Source of the DNA: Aquimonas voraii
GTDB taxonomy: Bacteria > Pseudomonadota > Gammaproteobacteria > Xanthomonadales > Xanthomonadaceae
Direction of reading: 5' to 3'
DNA length: 64,000 bases
Assembly: GCF_900101825.1 (NCBI RefSeq)
Contig: NZ_FNAG01000003.1
Coordinates: forward strand, 232,210 to 296,209
Part shown: one piece after another, positions 30,675 through 39,279 of the stretch
Position numbering within the stretch: position 1 is the first letter of the stretch
Layout of the letters: each line of letters starts with the position of its first letter
The notes under the pieces: model-generated
Database searches by the model: none
The model's input: only the letters and a program-made list of their open reading frames with translations
What the model was told of the DNA's origin: nothing
Program-made: the position numbers and the translations under genes

Positions 30675-32146
30675 GCCTGCCCGCGCGTCCGGGCTTTGGT
30701 TTCGCCCGCCGCCACGGCGCCACCGTGCGCGCCCTGGACGACACCCAGGCCGAAATCATCCATCGCCCCGGCGTCGCACCGGAGGTGATCGCCGAGCTGC
30801 GCCGCCATGTGGCGCGGCCGATCGTGCTGAGCCCGCAGTCCGCCGAAGATTACGAGCGCCTGCTGCGCCAGCTCTACGAGGGCGGCGCCGACGATGCGCG
30901 GGCCATGGCTGCCGACTTCGACGAGCGCGCCGACTTGAACCAGCTGGTCGATGCCCTGCCCGAACCCCAGGACCTGCTGGAGAGCGAGGACGAGGCGCCG
31001 ATCATCCGCCTGATCAACGCCTTGCTGACCGAGGCGGTGAAGGAGAACGCGTCCGACATCCACCTCGAGCCTTTCGAGCACAGCCTGTTGGTGCGCTTCC
31101 GTGTCGATGGCGTGCTGCGCGAGGTGCTGCGCCCGCAGAAGGCCGTGGCCCAGCCGGTGGTCAGCCGCATCAAGGTGATGGCCAAGCTCGACATCGCCGA
31201 GAAGCGTCTGCCGCAGGATGGCCGCATCAGCCTGCGCATTGCTGGCCGCCCGGTCGATGTGCGTGTTTCGACCATTCCGGCGGGCTTCGGCGAGCGGGTC
31301 GTGCTGCGCCTGCTGGACAAACAGGCGGGTCGACTGGACCTTGCGGAACTGGGCATGGATCCGGTCACCCTCGGCCATGTCGACCGGCTGATCCACCGTC
31401 CGCACGGCATCCTTCTGGTCACCGGGCCAACGGGTTCGGGCAAGACCACCACGCTGTATGCCGCGCTGTCCCGGCTCAACGACAGCACCCGCAACATTCT
31501 GACCGTCGAAGACCCGATCGAGTACTACCTCGACGGCATCGGCCAGACCCAGGTCAATCCCAAGGTCGACATGACCTTCGCCCGCGGCCTGCGCGCCATC
31601 CTGCGTCAGGATCCCGACGTGGTCATGGTCGGTGAGATCCGCGATCTCGAAACCGCCGAGATCGCCGTGCAGGCTTCGCTGACCGGTCATCTGGTGCTGT
31701 CGACCCTGCACACCAACTCCGCCGTGGGCGCGGTGACCCGCCTGCGCGACATGGGTGTGGAGCCCTTTCTGCTGTCGTCCTCCCTGCTCGGCGTGCTGGC
31801 CCAACGACTGGTCCGCAGGCTCGATCCGGCGCAGAGCGAGTGGTACACGCCAAGTCCCAGTGAATGCGCTGCGTTCGGCCGCCAGCCCGCGGAGGGGCTG
31901 CGCTTTGCGCGCCCGCGCAGCGACCTGCCCGGCCGCGCTTCGGGCTATCGCGGCCGCAGCGGGGTCTACGAGGTCGTGCTGGTCGATGAGGCCATGCGCG
32001 CGCTGATCCACGGCGGCGCGTCCGAGTCCGAGATGGTCCGCGCCGCGCGCCAGCACACGCCGTCGATCCTCGATGATGGCTGGGCCAAGGTCACCGCCGG
32101 CCTGACCACCGCCGACGAAGTGTTGCGCGTCACGCGCGACGACTGA
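30671..32146 (+). CDS. gspE: Type II secretion ATPase GspE
   Basis: A 491-residue ATPase. Walker A GPTGSGKT (252-259), the Asp box (ILTVEDPIEYYL), Walker B (DPDVVMVGEIRDLETAE) and the His box (GHLVLSTLHTN) are intact. GTG 30671 overlaps the gspD stop. The zinc-binding loop with two CxxC pairs, usual in GspE of many species, is absent: the region 383-424 has only one Cys (399). The N-terminal domain that binds GspL (about 1-100) is short. After it the type II operon is interrupted by unrelated genes, and gspF lies at 37363. Confidence 0.93.
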   Translation: MSLPARPGFGFARRHGATVRALDDTQAEIIHRPGVAPEVIAELRRHVARPIVLSPQSAEDYERLLRQLYEGGADDARAMAADFDERADLNQLVDALPEPQDLLESEDEAPIIRLINALLTEAVKENASDIHLEPFEHSLLVRFRVDGVLREVLRPQKAVAQPVVSRIKVMAKLDIAEKRLPQDGRISLRIAGRPVDVRVSTIPAGFGERVVLRLLDKQAGRLDLAELGMDPVTLGHVDRLIHRPHGILLVTGPTGSGKTTTLYAALSRLNDSTRNILTVEDPIEYYLDGIGQTQVNPKVDMTFARGLRAILRQDPDVVMVGEIRDLETAEIAVQASLTGHLVLSTLHTNSAVGAVTRLRDMGVEPFLLSSSLLGVLAQRLVRRLDPAQSEWYTPSPSECAAFGRQPAEGLRFARPRSDLPGRASGYRGRSGVYEVVLVDEAMRALIHGGASESEMVRAARQHTPSILDDGWAKVTAGLTTADEVLRVTRDD

Positions 32147-32342
32147 GGCCGCCGAGTGCGGATTCTGCTGGCACGCGTCATGCAGTCTTCACGCTTGCGC
32201 GCGACCCGCGGTTTGCATGCCCTGAGCCGTGACGACGCGTTTTCGCGTTGATTCAATCCAGTCACCCGTGGGTCGCGACGGCCACGGGGAGCTTCGATCC
32301 GCAGACCGCTCAGCCATCCAGGTTGCTCAAGAGGAGACCGCA

Positions 32343-32783
32343 ATGCCCGCAGCCCGTTTCGTTCCCGCCCTGTTCGCCGCGCTCCTCCTCACCATGGCCG
32401 GGCTTGCCCAGGCCAATGAGTACGAGGCCGTGGTACGCGCCCAGCTCGAAGCCATCAAGTCGATCGGCCAGGGCGAGGGCTATCGCCACGCCTTCGATGA
32501 CCACTACGACCTGCTCGGTAACCAGGCCAGCGATGAGTACACGTTCGAACTGAAGTCGGGACGCGAGTACTTCATCGCGGCGGTCTGCGACCAGGACTGC
32601 TCCGACCTCGACCTCAAGCTCTACGACGAGAACGACAACGTCATCGCCGAGGACGCGCTGGTCGACGACGCCCCGATCGTGCGCGTCAGCCCGCGCTGGA
32701 GCGGCAAGTTCCGCTTGAACGTCACCATGTACGACTGCGGCAACGCGCCCTGCTTCTACGGCATCAGCGTGATGGGCCGCTGA
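32343..32783 (+). CDS. Small secreted protein of unknown function (possible PPC-like beta domain)
   Basis: A 146-residue exported protein with a clear signal peptide (about 1-24, cleaving after AQA). The mature part is acidic, and its order (YTFELKSGREYFIAAVCDQDCSDLDLKLYDENDNVIAED...) resembles bacterial pre-peptidase C-terminal (PPC) beta-sandwich domains, with two Cys pairs. The start has a strong AGAGGAG upstream. It may be a substrate of the type II system beside it, which is speculation. A bidirectional terminator follows. Confidence 0.7.
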   Translation: MPAARFVPALFAALLLTMAGLAQANEYEAVVRAQLEAIKSIGQGEGYRHAFDDHYDLLGNQASDEYTFELKSGREYFIAAVCDQDCSDLDLKLYDENDNVIAEDALVDDAPIVRVSPRWSGKFRLNVTMYDCGNAPCFYGISVMGR

Positions 32784-32803
32784 CCCGCTGCCTCGCCTGC
32801 AAC

Positions 32804-32833
32804 GACAAAGCCCGCCGATTGGCGGGCTTTGTC
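32804..32833. terminator. Bidirectional terminator
   Basis: GACAAAGCCCGCC at 32804-32816 pairs perfectly with GGCGGGCTTTGTC at 32821-32833 around a GATT loop. It lies between the convergent secreted-protein and thiolase genes and has A/T-rich flanks on both strands. Confidence 0.9.
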
Positions 32834-32851
32834 ATACCGGCGGCGAGAGCA

Positions 32852-34138
32852 TCAGCGTTCGAGGATGGCGGTGACGCCCATGCCGCCGGCGGTGCAGACC
32901 GACACCAGCCCGCGTCCGCTGCCGCGCTCCTCCAGCAGCTTGGCGAGCGTTGCGATGATGCGGCCGCCGGTGGCGGCGAAGGGGTGGCCGAAGGCCAGCG
33001 AGCTGCCGACCACGTTGAGCTTGGCCGGGTCGATGCCGCCCAGCGGCGCGTCGAGACCCAGCTTGTCGCGGCAGAAGCTCTCGCTCTCCCAGGCCCGCAG
33101 GGTGCACAGCACCTGCGCGGCGAAGGCCTCGTGGATCTCGTAGAAGTCGAAGTCCTGCAGGCTCAGACCATGGCGCTTCAGCATCTGCGGCACCGCCCAG
33201 GCCGGGGCCATCAGCAGGCCTTCGCCGTGCACGAAGTCGACCGCCGCGACCTGCGCATCCACCAGCCAGGCCTGTACCTTCAGGCCGCGCGACTCGGCCC
33301 ACTCCTGCGTGCCGAGCAGAACCGCGGAGGCGCCGTCGGTGAGCGGCGTCGAATTGCCGGCTGTCAGCGTGCCGCGGCCGGAAAGCTTGTCGAAGGCGGG
33401 CTTCAGCGTCGCCAGCTTCTCGACCGTGGTATCGGGTCGCAGGATGTTGTCGCGGGTGACGCCGCGGAAGGGCACGACCAGGTCGTCGAAGAAGCCGCGC
33501 TCGTAGGCGGCCGCCGCTTTGTGGTGCGAGGCCGCGGCCAGCGCATCCTGCTCGGCGCGCGGGATCTTCCACTCCTGCGCCATCAGCTCGCAGTGCTGGC
33601 CCATGCTCTTGCCAGTGCGCGGCTCGCCGACGCCGGGGAACTCGGGCTTCAGCTCGCGCGGCGAAAAGCCGCGGAAGGCGCGCAGGCGATCGCCGGCCGA
33701 GCGCGCCATGTTGGCGTCGAGCAGGCGCCGGCGCAGCGTGCGGCTGACGTTGATCGGCACATCCGAGGTGGTGTCGGACCCGCCGCCGATGCCCGACTCG
33801 ATCTGGCCGAGCGCGATCTTGTTGGCGATGTGGATGATGGTGTCGAGGCTGGTGCCGCAGGCACGCTGCAGGGTGATGCCCGGCGTCGCCGGCGACAGGC
33901 CGGAGGACAGCGTGGCCTCGCGGCCAAGGTTCCAGTCGCTGCTGTGCTTCAGCACCGCGCCCAGCGCGACTTCGCCGAGCTGCGCGCCGTGCAGGCCGAA
34001 GCGTTCGACCAGGGCGCCCAGGGTGCGGATCGACATGCCGAGGTTGCCGACGTCGGCGTAGGCGGTGTTGTTGCGGCAGAAGGGGATGCGGACGCCGCCG
34101 AGGATGCCGACGGGGCGGACGGTGCGGGTGGGGCTCAT
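32852..34138 (-). CDS. Acetyl-CoA C-acyltransferase (thiolase)
   Basis: A 428-residue thiolase. The nucleophilic Cys lies in QRACGTSLD (about 90-98), and the second set of catalytic residues in HEAFAA, GHPFAATGGR and CTAGGMG. The sequence is the kind annotated as acetyl-CoA C-acetyltransferase/FadI in Xanthomonads; it could act in beta-oxidation or in supplying acetoacetyl-CoA for polyhydroxyalkanoate, in line with the phasin gene at 43503. No FadJ-type partner is nearby. Start codons at 34138 and 34147 are both possible, and neither has a strong ribosome-binding site. Confidence 0.88.
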   Translation of the reverse strand: MSPTRTVRPVGILGGVRIPFCRNNTAYADVGNLGMSIRTLGALVERFGLHGAQLGEVALGAVLKHSSDWNLGREATLSSGLSPATPGITLQRACGTSLDTIIHIANKIALGQIESGIGGGSDTTSDVPINVSRTLRRRLLDANMARSAGDRLRAFRGFSPRELKPEFPGVGEPRTGKSMGQHCELMAQEWKIPRAEQDALAAASHHKAAAAYERGFFDDLVVPFRGVTRDNILRPDTTVEKLATLKPAFDKLSGRGTLTAGNSTPLTDGASAVLLGTQEWAESRGLKVQAWLVDAQVAAVDFVHGEGLLMAPAWAVPQMLKRHGLSLQDFDFYEIHEAFAAQVLCTLRAWESESFCRDKLGLDAPLGGIDPAKLNVVGSSLAFGHPFAATGGRIIATLAKLLEERGSGRGLVSVCTAGGMGVTAILER

Positions 34139-34246
34139 GCGCTTCATGCCGTGCAAGCCAAAGGTCGGCCGATAATAGCCCAGCGATTCCGAGCGAAAGC
34201 TTTAGCGCAGGCCGTGTGCGCCTGCCTTTGACGAAGGACAGCCCAA

Positions 34247-35152
34247 GTGGACGAAAACCTGAACTGCTTCGGCGCGCTGGCGCTGGAGATCAGCCCGCAG
34301 TCGGCGAACCAGGACGCGCCGGTCGAATTCGCGCAAGGCCGCGAGACCCTGGAGCGCGAGGCCGCCGAGCCCCTGTTGGAGCCCATCCTGATCGACCTGC
34401 AGCGCCTGCTGCCCGCCGCTGCCAGTCTCGATCTGGGCCTGGCGATGGCGAGCTTCGATCCGGCTGAACTGCTGCGCCCCGGCTGGCCTGTGTTCACCGC
34501 GCTGGCCGATCTGCTGGTGGGCGCGCCCGGTGAGCGCTCGCAGGCGCGCGTGGTCAGCCTGTGGGCCAGCGGCGGGCGCATGCCGGCACCCGGCCTGCAG
34601 CCGGACCCTGGTCTGCGCGGCGGCCCCCTGCGCCTCCTGCCCTTCGTCCTGCACGGCGGCGCCTCGCGCATTGCCGAAGTCGGCCAGCAGATGGAGGCCG
34701 AGCTGATCGAGAAGGGCATGGCCGCCGCAGCCACCGCGCTGGCCGCGCAGAGCGCTTTCGGTCTGCCGCTGGAGCACGCCCGCTACCTCAGCCTGCACGA
34801 TCTCTGCGCAATGACCGCCCTGCAGTATGAGCACGCGGGTCTCGCGCCGGTGTGGAAGCTGGTCGAGTGCGCGCTGTTCGCACCCCAGGGTGAGGAGTGG
34901 GTGGCGGAAGCCGATGAGCCGCCGGCGCTGTTTACCGCCGGCGAGGTGCGCATCGGCATCGAGCCCGAAGGCCTGCTGCGCGCGCAGGCCGAAACGCAGC
35001 GCTTGCCGGTGAGTCGCCTGGCCCAGCTGCGCCGACTGCGCGCACGGCAGTGGCAGGCGGTGCTTTGTGCGCACGCCATCAGCGTGGAGCTGATCGAACT
35101 CACCAGTGACGAAGCCGAGGGCGAACTGCGCGCGGGGCTCCGCAAGCACTGA
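34247..35152 (+). CDS. Hypothetical protein, probably restricted to Xanthomonadales
   Basis: A 301-residue cytoplasmic protein without signal peptide or membrane segment. It is predicted mostly helical and acidic. I recognise no domain. The first half mentions a variable region with Leu/Pro-rich strands; the segment LRLLPFVLHGGASRIAEVGQQMEAELIEKGMAAAATALAAQSAFGLPLEHARYLSLHDLCAMTALQYEHAGL is probably the most conserved. GTG 34247 follows AAGGACAGCCC. It is divergent from the thiolase and has a GGGATT repeat directly downstream. Confidence 0.6.
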   Translation: MDENLNCFGALALEISPQSANQDAPVEFAQGRETLEREAAEPLLEPILIDLQRLLPAAASLDLGLAMASFDPAELLRPGWPVFTALADLLVGAPGERSQARVVSLWASGGRMPAPGLQPDPGLRGGPLRLLPFVLHGGASRIAEVGQQMEAELIEKGMAAAATALAAQSAFGLPLEHARYLSLHDLCAMTALQYEHAGLAPVWKLVECALFAPQGEEWVAEADEPPALFTAGEVRIGIEPEGLLRAQAETQRLPVSRLAQLRRLRARQWQAVLCAHAISVELIELTSDEAEGELRAGLRKH

Positions 35153-35156
35153 AGGG

Positions 35157-35243
35157 CGGGGATTGGGGATTCGGGATTCGAAAGAGCAGGCAGCGAAGGC
35201 TTCGCGGAGTTCCCAATCCCCGATCCCCAATCCCGAATCCCAA
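35157..35243 (+). repeat. GGGATT-type repeat (copy 7)
   Basis: The G-rich arm at 35157-35180 and the C-rich arm at about 35212-35243 enclose a core of roughly 30 bases. It begins 5 bases after the hypothetical gene's stop. Confidence 0.9.
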
Positions 35244-35250
35244 AACAGCG

Positions 35251-35276
35251 AGCCCCGGGGCGGACGCCCCGGGGCT
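35251..35276. terminator. Hairpin between convergent genes
   Basis: AGCCCCGGGGCG pairs with CGCCCCGGGGCT around two bases. On the minus strand it is followed by CGCTGTTTT, so it can end the fasciclin transcript. On the plus strand it can end the hypothetical gene's transcript. Confidence 0.75.
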
Positions 35277-35302
35277 TTCAGGAATCGCGTTACGAAGCGC
35301 CC

Positions 35303-35788
35303 TTACGGCAGGATCACCGTATCGATCACGTGGATCACGCCGTTGCTGCCGACGATGTCGGTGGCGGTCACGGTGGCGTTGTTGATCTTGACGCCATTGC
35401 GGGTGTCGATCGCGAGCTTCTTGCCGTTGACCGTGTCGGCTTCGGTCAGGCCGCCGACGTCAGCCGCCAGCACCTTGGCCGGGACCACGTGGTAGGTGAG
35501 GATGGCGACCAGCTGGTCCTTGTTCTCGGGCTTCAGCAGGTTCTCGACGGTGCCGGCCGGCAGCTTGGCGAAGGCGGCATTGGTCGGGGCGAACACCGTG
35601 AACGGCCCGGCGCCGCTCAGGGTTTCGGCCAGGCCGGCCGCCTGCACGGCGGCGACCAGGGTGGAGAAGTCGGGGTTGCCGGCAGCGATCTCGACCACGG
35701 TCTGCTCCTTCTTCATCCCGTGGTGGTCGGCGAAGGCGATGGGGGCGATCAGCAGGGCGGCGGCGATGAACATGAGGCGCTTCAACAT
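35303..35788 (-). CDS. Fasciclin (FAS1) domain secreted protein
   Basis: A 161-residue exported protein with a signal peptide (about 1-18) and one FAS1 domain. The H1 motif FTVFAPTNAAFAKLP and the H2 motif SNGVIHVIDTVILP at the C-terminus are clear. Bacterial single-domain members are periplasmic or surface adhesion-type proteins. ATG 35788 follows GGAG and begins the signal peptide; the open frame from 35845 is longer but less plausible. Confidence 0.9.
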   Translation of the reverse strand: MLKRLMFIAAALLIAPIAFADHHGMKKEQTVVEIAAGNPDFSTLVAAVQAAGLAETLSGAGPFTVFAPTNAAFAKLPAGTVENLLKPENKDQLVAILTYHVVPAKVLAADVGGLTEADTVNGKKLAIDTRNGVKINNATVTATDIVGSNGVIHVIDTVILP

Positions 35789-36008
35789 GGCGTTCTCCGG
35801 CAGGTGATGAGGGTCAGCGGTGTGCTGCACGCTGCGTCGGGCCACATGCCCTCCGCTTCAGCGTGACACGCAGTCTGCGCAGGCCACTGTTCAACGCCTG
35901 TCTATTTCCGGTGAGATCGGTCTTGAGTGATGCGAAGCGCGGCTTCACCCGCGCACAGGCTGCATGAAGAGCCGTTCACCGCGCCCTCGCCCGGCGTCCA
36001 CAGTGGCT

Positions 36009-36470
36009 TCAGGGCCGCGTCGACGCCTCGAACATCCGGTAGTGCGTCTCCTGCATGCCGAGCGCGGCGTAGGTGGCCTGAGCGCGGACGTTGTCGCGCT
36101 CGACGTAGAGTCGCAGGCCACAGACATCGGCACGCGCGCGCGCCTCGCGCTCGACGCTCTCGAACAGCGCGCGGAACACGCCGGCGCGACGCGCCTCGGG
36201 GCGCACATAGACGCTCTGGATCCACCACCAGTCGCCGCAGCGCCAGTCGCTCCACTCGCGGGTCAGCATCAGTGCGCCGACAACCGTGCCCTCGCGTTCG
36301 GCCACCCGGTACTGGCCTTTCGCGGCGTCGGCCAGCAGCTGGGCTACGCCCTCGCGCAGACGCGTGCGATCGAGCACGAGCTGTTCGGTTTCGAGGGCCA
36401 TGGCCGCGTTGAAATCGACCAGGGAGTCGAGGTCCTCGGCGCGGGCAGGGCGGATGCTGATCGAGACCAT
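36009..36470 (-). CDS. GNAT family N-acetyltransferase
   Basis: A 153-residue acetyltransferase with the GNAT order: IRPARAEDLDSLVDF (motif C), WWIQSVYVRPEARRAGVFRALFESV (motif A, acetyl-CoA pyrophosphate loop) and LRLYVERDNVRAQATYAALGM (motif B). In motif A the usual R/Q-x-x-G-x-G/A reads RRAGVF, a modest variant. ATG 36470 has GGAG about 11 bases upstream; an earlier ATG at 36503 is possible. It is divergent from the methyltransferase gene at 36595. The substrate is unknown. Confidence 0.85.
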   Translation of the reverse strand: MVSISIRPARAEDLDSLVDFNAAMALETEQLVLDRTRLREGVAQLLADAAKGQYRVAEREGTVVGALMLTREWSDWRCGDWWWIQSVYVRPEARRAGVFRALFESVEREARARADVCGLRLYVERDNVRAQATYAALGMQETHYRMFEASTRP

Positions 36471-36594
36471 CTGAACTTCTCCGGGCGAAAGGGCGAACGC
36501 CATTCTGCGCGAGGAGCCGCCCCCGGGCGCAGGCGCCGAGCCGCGTTCGCCGCGGCGGCCTTGGCGCCGGTCGCGGGCTGCTAGACTCCGCGCC

Positions 36595-37347
36595 ATGTTC
36601 AAGGACCACTTCTCCGCCCAGGCCGGCCTGTATGCCGCGGCGCGCCCGAGCTATCCCGAGGCGCTGTTCGATTGGCTGGCCAGCCTGCCCGGTGAGCGCG
36701 AGCTCGCCTGGGACGTGGGCTGTGGCAGCGGTCAGGCAGCGCTGCCGCTGGCCCGTCGCTTCGAGCGGGTGGTGGCCACCGACCCCAGCGCCGCCCAGAT
36801 CGCGCTGGCCGACACACTGGGCAATATCGACTACCGCGTCGAGCCGGCCGAGCTGCCCTCCCTGCCGCTGGGCAGCGTGGACCTGATTACCGTCGCCCAG
36901 GCACTGCACTGGTTCGACCTCGACGCGTTCTACGACGCGGTCTATGGCGTGCTCCGAAAGGACGGCGTGATCGCCGTCTGGTGCTATGGCCTGTCGCTGG
37001 TGACGCCGGCGGTCGACCAGGTCTTCATGCGCCTGTACCGCGGCGTGCTGGGTCCCTATTGGCCGCCGGAGCGCAAGCACGTCGAGAACGGCTATGCCGA
37101 GCTGGCCTTTCCGTTCGAGCCGGTCGAGGCGCCGCGCTTCAACATCGAGCTCGACCTGCGTCTTGCCGACTACCTCGACTACCTTCGCAGCTGGTCCGCC
37201 AGTCAGGCCTGGCTCCGCCAACACGGCGAAGACCCGGTGCAGCAGATCACCGATGAGATGGCCGCCGCCTGGGGGGACCCCGACGCGCCCCGCCGCGTGC
37301 GCTGGCCGATTCATCTGAAGGTCGGGCGGCGTCTGCCGCCCGACTGA
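36595..37347 (+). CDS. Class I SAM-dependent methyltransferase
   Basis: A 250-residue cytoplasmic enzyme. The SAM-binding motif WDVGCGSGQAALPLA (about 39-53), the acidic end of beta-2 (VVATDPSAAQ) and motif SVDLITVAQALHWFDLDAFY (about 99-118) resemble trans-aconitate methyltransferase-like proteins. The substrate is not predictable. gspF starts 15 bases after its stop, so the two are probably co-transcribed. Confidence 0.85.
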   Translation: MFKDHFSAQAGLYAAARPSYPEALFDWLASLPGERELAWDVGCGSGQAALPLARRFERVVATDPSAAQIALADTLGNIDYRVEPAELPSLPLGSVDLITVAQALHWFDLDAFYDAVYGVLRKDGVIAVWCYGLSLVTPAVDQVFMRLYRGVLGPYWPPERKHVENGYAELAFPFEPVEAPRFNIELDLRLADYLDYLRSWSASQAWLRQHGEDPVQQITDEMAAAWGDPDAPRRVRWPIHLKVGRRLPPD

Positions 37348-37362
37348 CCCCGAGCGCTTCGC

Positions 37363-38556
37363 ATGCCCGCCTTCGAGTACAGCGCGCTCGATGCCGGTGG
37401 CCGCCGCACGCGCGGCGTGCTGCAGGCCGATACCGCCCGTGCGGCCCGCAGCCAGCTGCGCGAGCGTGGCCTCAACCCGCTCAGCGTCGACGAGGCCGCG
37501 CCTTCCGCCGGCGCGGGCGCCCGCAACCTCGGCAGCGCCCAGCGCGCCCTGCTGATGCGCCAACTCGCGACGCTGGTCGCCTCGGGCCTGCCGATCGACG
37601 AGTCGCTGGCCGCCCTGGCCGAAGGCAGCGAGGGCCGGCTGCGCAGCCAGGTGATGGCGCTGCGCGCGCGCGTGCTGGAAGGCAGCACCCTCGCCGCGGC
37701 CATGGCCGAGTATCCGGGCTCGTTTCCTGCGCTCTATCGCGCCTCGGTCGCAGCGGGCGAGGCCGCTGGCAAGCTCGACGGCATCCTGCTGCGTCTGGCC
37801 GACTACGCCGAAAGCCGCGACGCGCTGGGTCGGCGGGTGCTGCTGGCCCTGACCTATCCCCTGCTGCTGTCGACCGTGGCGATCGCGGTCGTGGCCGGCC
37901 TGATGGTGTGGGTGGTGCCGCAGGTGATCGGCGTGTTCAGCCAGTTCGGCCAGGCCCTGCCGCTGCCGACCCGGATCCTGGTCGCGCTGTCGGGCTTCGT
38001 GCAGGCCTCTGGGTTGTGGCTGCTGCTGGCCTTGCCTCTGGTGGCCGCCGCGCTGTGGCTGGCACTGCGCCAGCGTGGCGCGCGCGCGGCCCTCGACAGC
38101 TTCAGCCTGCGCATTCCGGTCTGGGGCCGTCTGGTGCGCGCGCTGGACACCGCGCGCTTCGCCCGCACGCTGGCCTTGCTGACCGCCGCGGCGGTTCCAC
38201 TGCTGGAGGCGCTGTCCATCGCCAGTCAGGTCGTCCAGAACCGCAGCCTGCGCGAGGCGCTGGCGCGTGCGTCACTGCGTGTGCGCGAAGGCCAGGCCCT
38301 GTCGCGCGCGCTGGCTGACAGCGGCCAGTTCCCGCCGGTGGCCCTGCGCCTGATCGCCAGCGGTGAACGCAGCGGCCGCCTCCACGCGATGCTCGACGAG
38401 GCCGCTCTGCAGCAGGAGCGCGAGCTCGACACTGCACTCGGCGTGGCCATGGCGGCGCTGGGGCCCGGCGTGATCCTGCTGGTCGGCGGCCTGGTGCTGT
38501 TTGTGGTGCTGGCGATCCTCCTGCCGATCTTCCAGATCAACACCCTGGTGCGCTGA
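37363..38556 (+). CDS. gspF: Type II secretion system inner-membrane protein GspF
   Basis: A 397-residue membrane protein with two repeated T2SSF domains (about 60-185 and 260-385), each before a membrane segment. The N-terminus MPAFEYSALDAGGRRTRGVLQAD is diagnostic. It is about 5.2 kb away from gspC-gspE, past unrelated genes. It lies 6 bases before ftsE. No further type II gene (G, I-N) follows here, so those must be elsewhere; a GspH-fold/FimT protein is at 61023. Confidence 0.93.
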   Translation: MPAFEYSALDAGGRRTRGVLQADTARAARSQLRERGLNPLSVDEAAPSAGAGARNLGSAQRALLMRQLATLVASGLPIDESLAALAEGSEGRLRSQVMALRARVLEGSTLAAAMAEYPGSFPALYRASVAAGEAAGKLDGILLRLADYAESRDALGRRVLLALTYPLLLSTVAIAVVAGLMVWVVPQVIGVFSQFGQALPLPTRILVALSGFVQASGLWLLLALPLVAAALWLALRQRGARAALDSFSLRIPVWGRLVRALDTARFARTLALLTAAAVPLLEALSIASQVVQNRSLREALARASLRVREGQALSRALADSGQFPPVALRLIASGERSGRLHAMLDEAALQQERELDTALGVAMAALGPGVILLVGGLVLFVVLAILLPIFQINTLVR

Positions 38557-38562
38557 GGTCCG

Positions 38563-39279
38563 ATGCGAGCCCGCGCCCCGACCCCCGACTCCGCTCTGCC
38601 GCTGCTGCGTTTCGATGCGGTGTCCAAGCGCTATGCGGGTGGCAACGAGGCCCTGCGCGAGCTCAGCTTTGATCTCGAGCGCGGCGAGATGGTCTTCGTC
38701 ACCGGCCATTCCGGCGCCGGCAAGAGCACCCTGCTGCGGCTGATCCATCTGGCCGAGCGCGCCAGCCGCGGCAGTGTGCTGCTGGAGGGCCGCAACCTCG
38801 CCCAGGTCAGCGCGCGCGAGCAGCCCTTCGTGCGCCGGCGGGTTGGCATGGTGTTCCAGGACCACCGCCTGCTGCTCGACCGCAGCCTCTTCGACAACGT
38901 CGCCCTGCCGCTGCTGATCGCTGGCCTGCCGCGCGCAGAAATCGCCGCGCGCGTGCGCGCTGCGCTTGATCGGGTGGGTCTACTGGCGCGGGAGCGCAGT
39001 TCGCCGCAGGGGCTGTCGGCCGGCGAGCAGCAGCGCGTCGGCATCGCCCGCGCCATCGTCGCCCAGCCGCCGCTGCTGGTCGCCGACGAGCCGACGGGCA
39101 ACCTCGACCCGCAGCTGGCGGAGGACATCATGCGGCTGTTCGCCGAGCTGCCGGCCCAAGGTACGGCGGTACTGGTGGCCAGCCACGACCTGCATCTGGT
39201 GCGGCGCATGGGCAAGCGTGTGCTGGTGCTGGACCATGGCCGCTTGGTGGATGACTTCCGTCCGGGGTCGCAGTCGTGA
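38563..39279 (+). CDS. ftsE: Cell division ATP-binding protein FtsE
   Basis: A 238-residue ABC ATPase. Walker A GHSGAGKS (about 47-54), signature LSAGEQQRVGIARA, Walker B LLVADEPTGNLD and the His switch ASHDLHLV are present. With FtsX it controls septal peptidoglycan hydrolases in response to the divisome. The stop overlaps the ftsX start by 4 bases. It is preceded by gspF by 6 bases. Confidence 0.95.
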   Translation: MRARAPTPDSALPLLRFDAVSKRYAGGNEALRELSFDLERGEMVFVTGHSGAGKSTLLRLIHLAERASRGSVLLEGRNLAQVSAREQPFVRRRVGMVFQDHRLLLDRSLFDNVALPLLIAGLPRAEIAARVRAALDRVGLLARERSSPQGLSAGEQQRVGIARAIVAQPPLLVADEPTGNLDPQLAEDIMRLFAELPAQGTAVLVASHDLHLVRRMGKRVLVLDHGRLVDDFRPGSQS

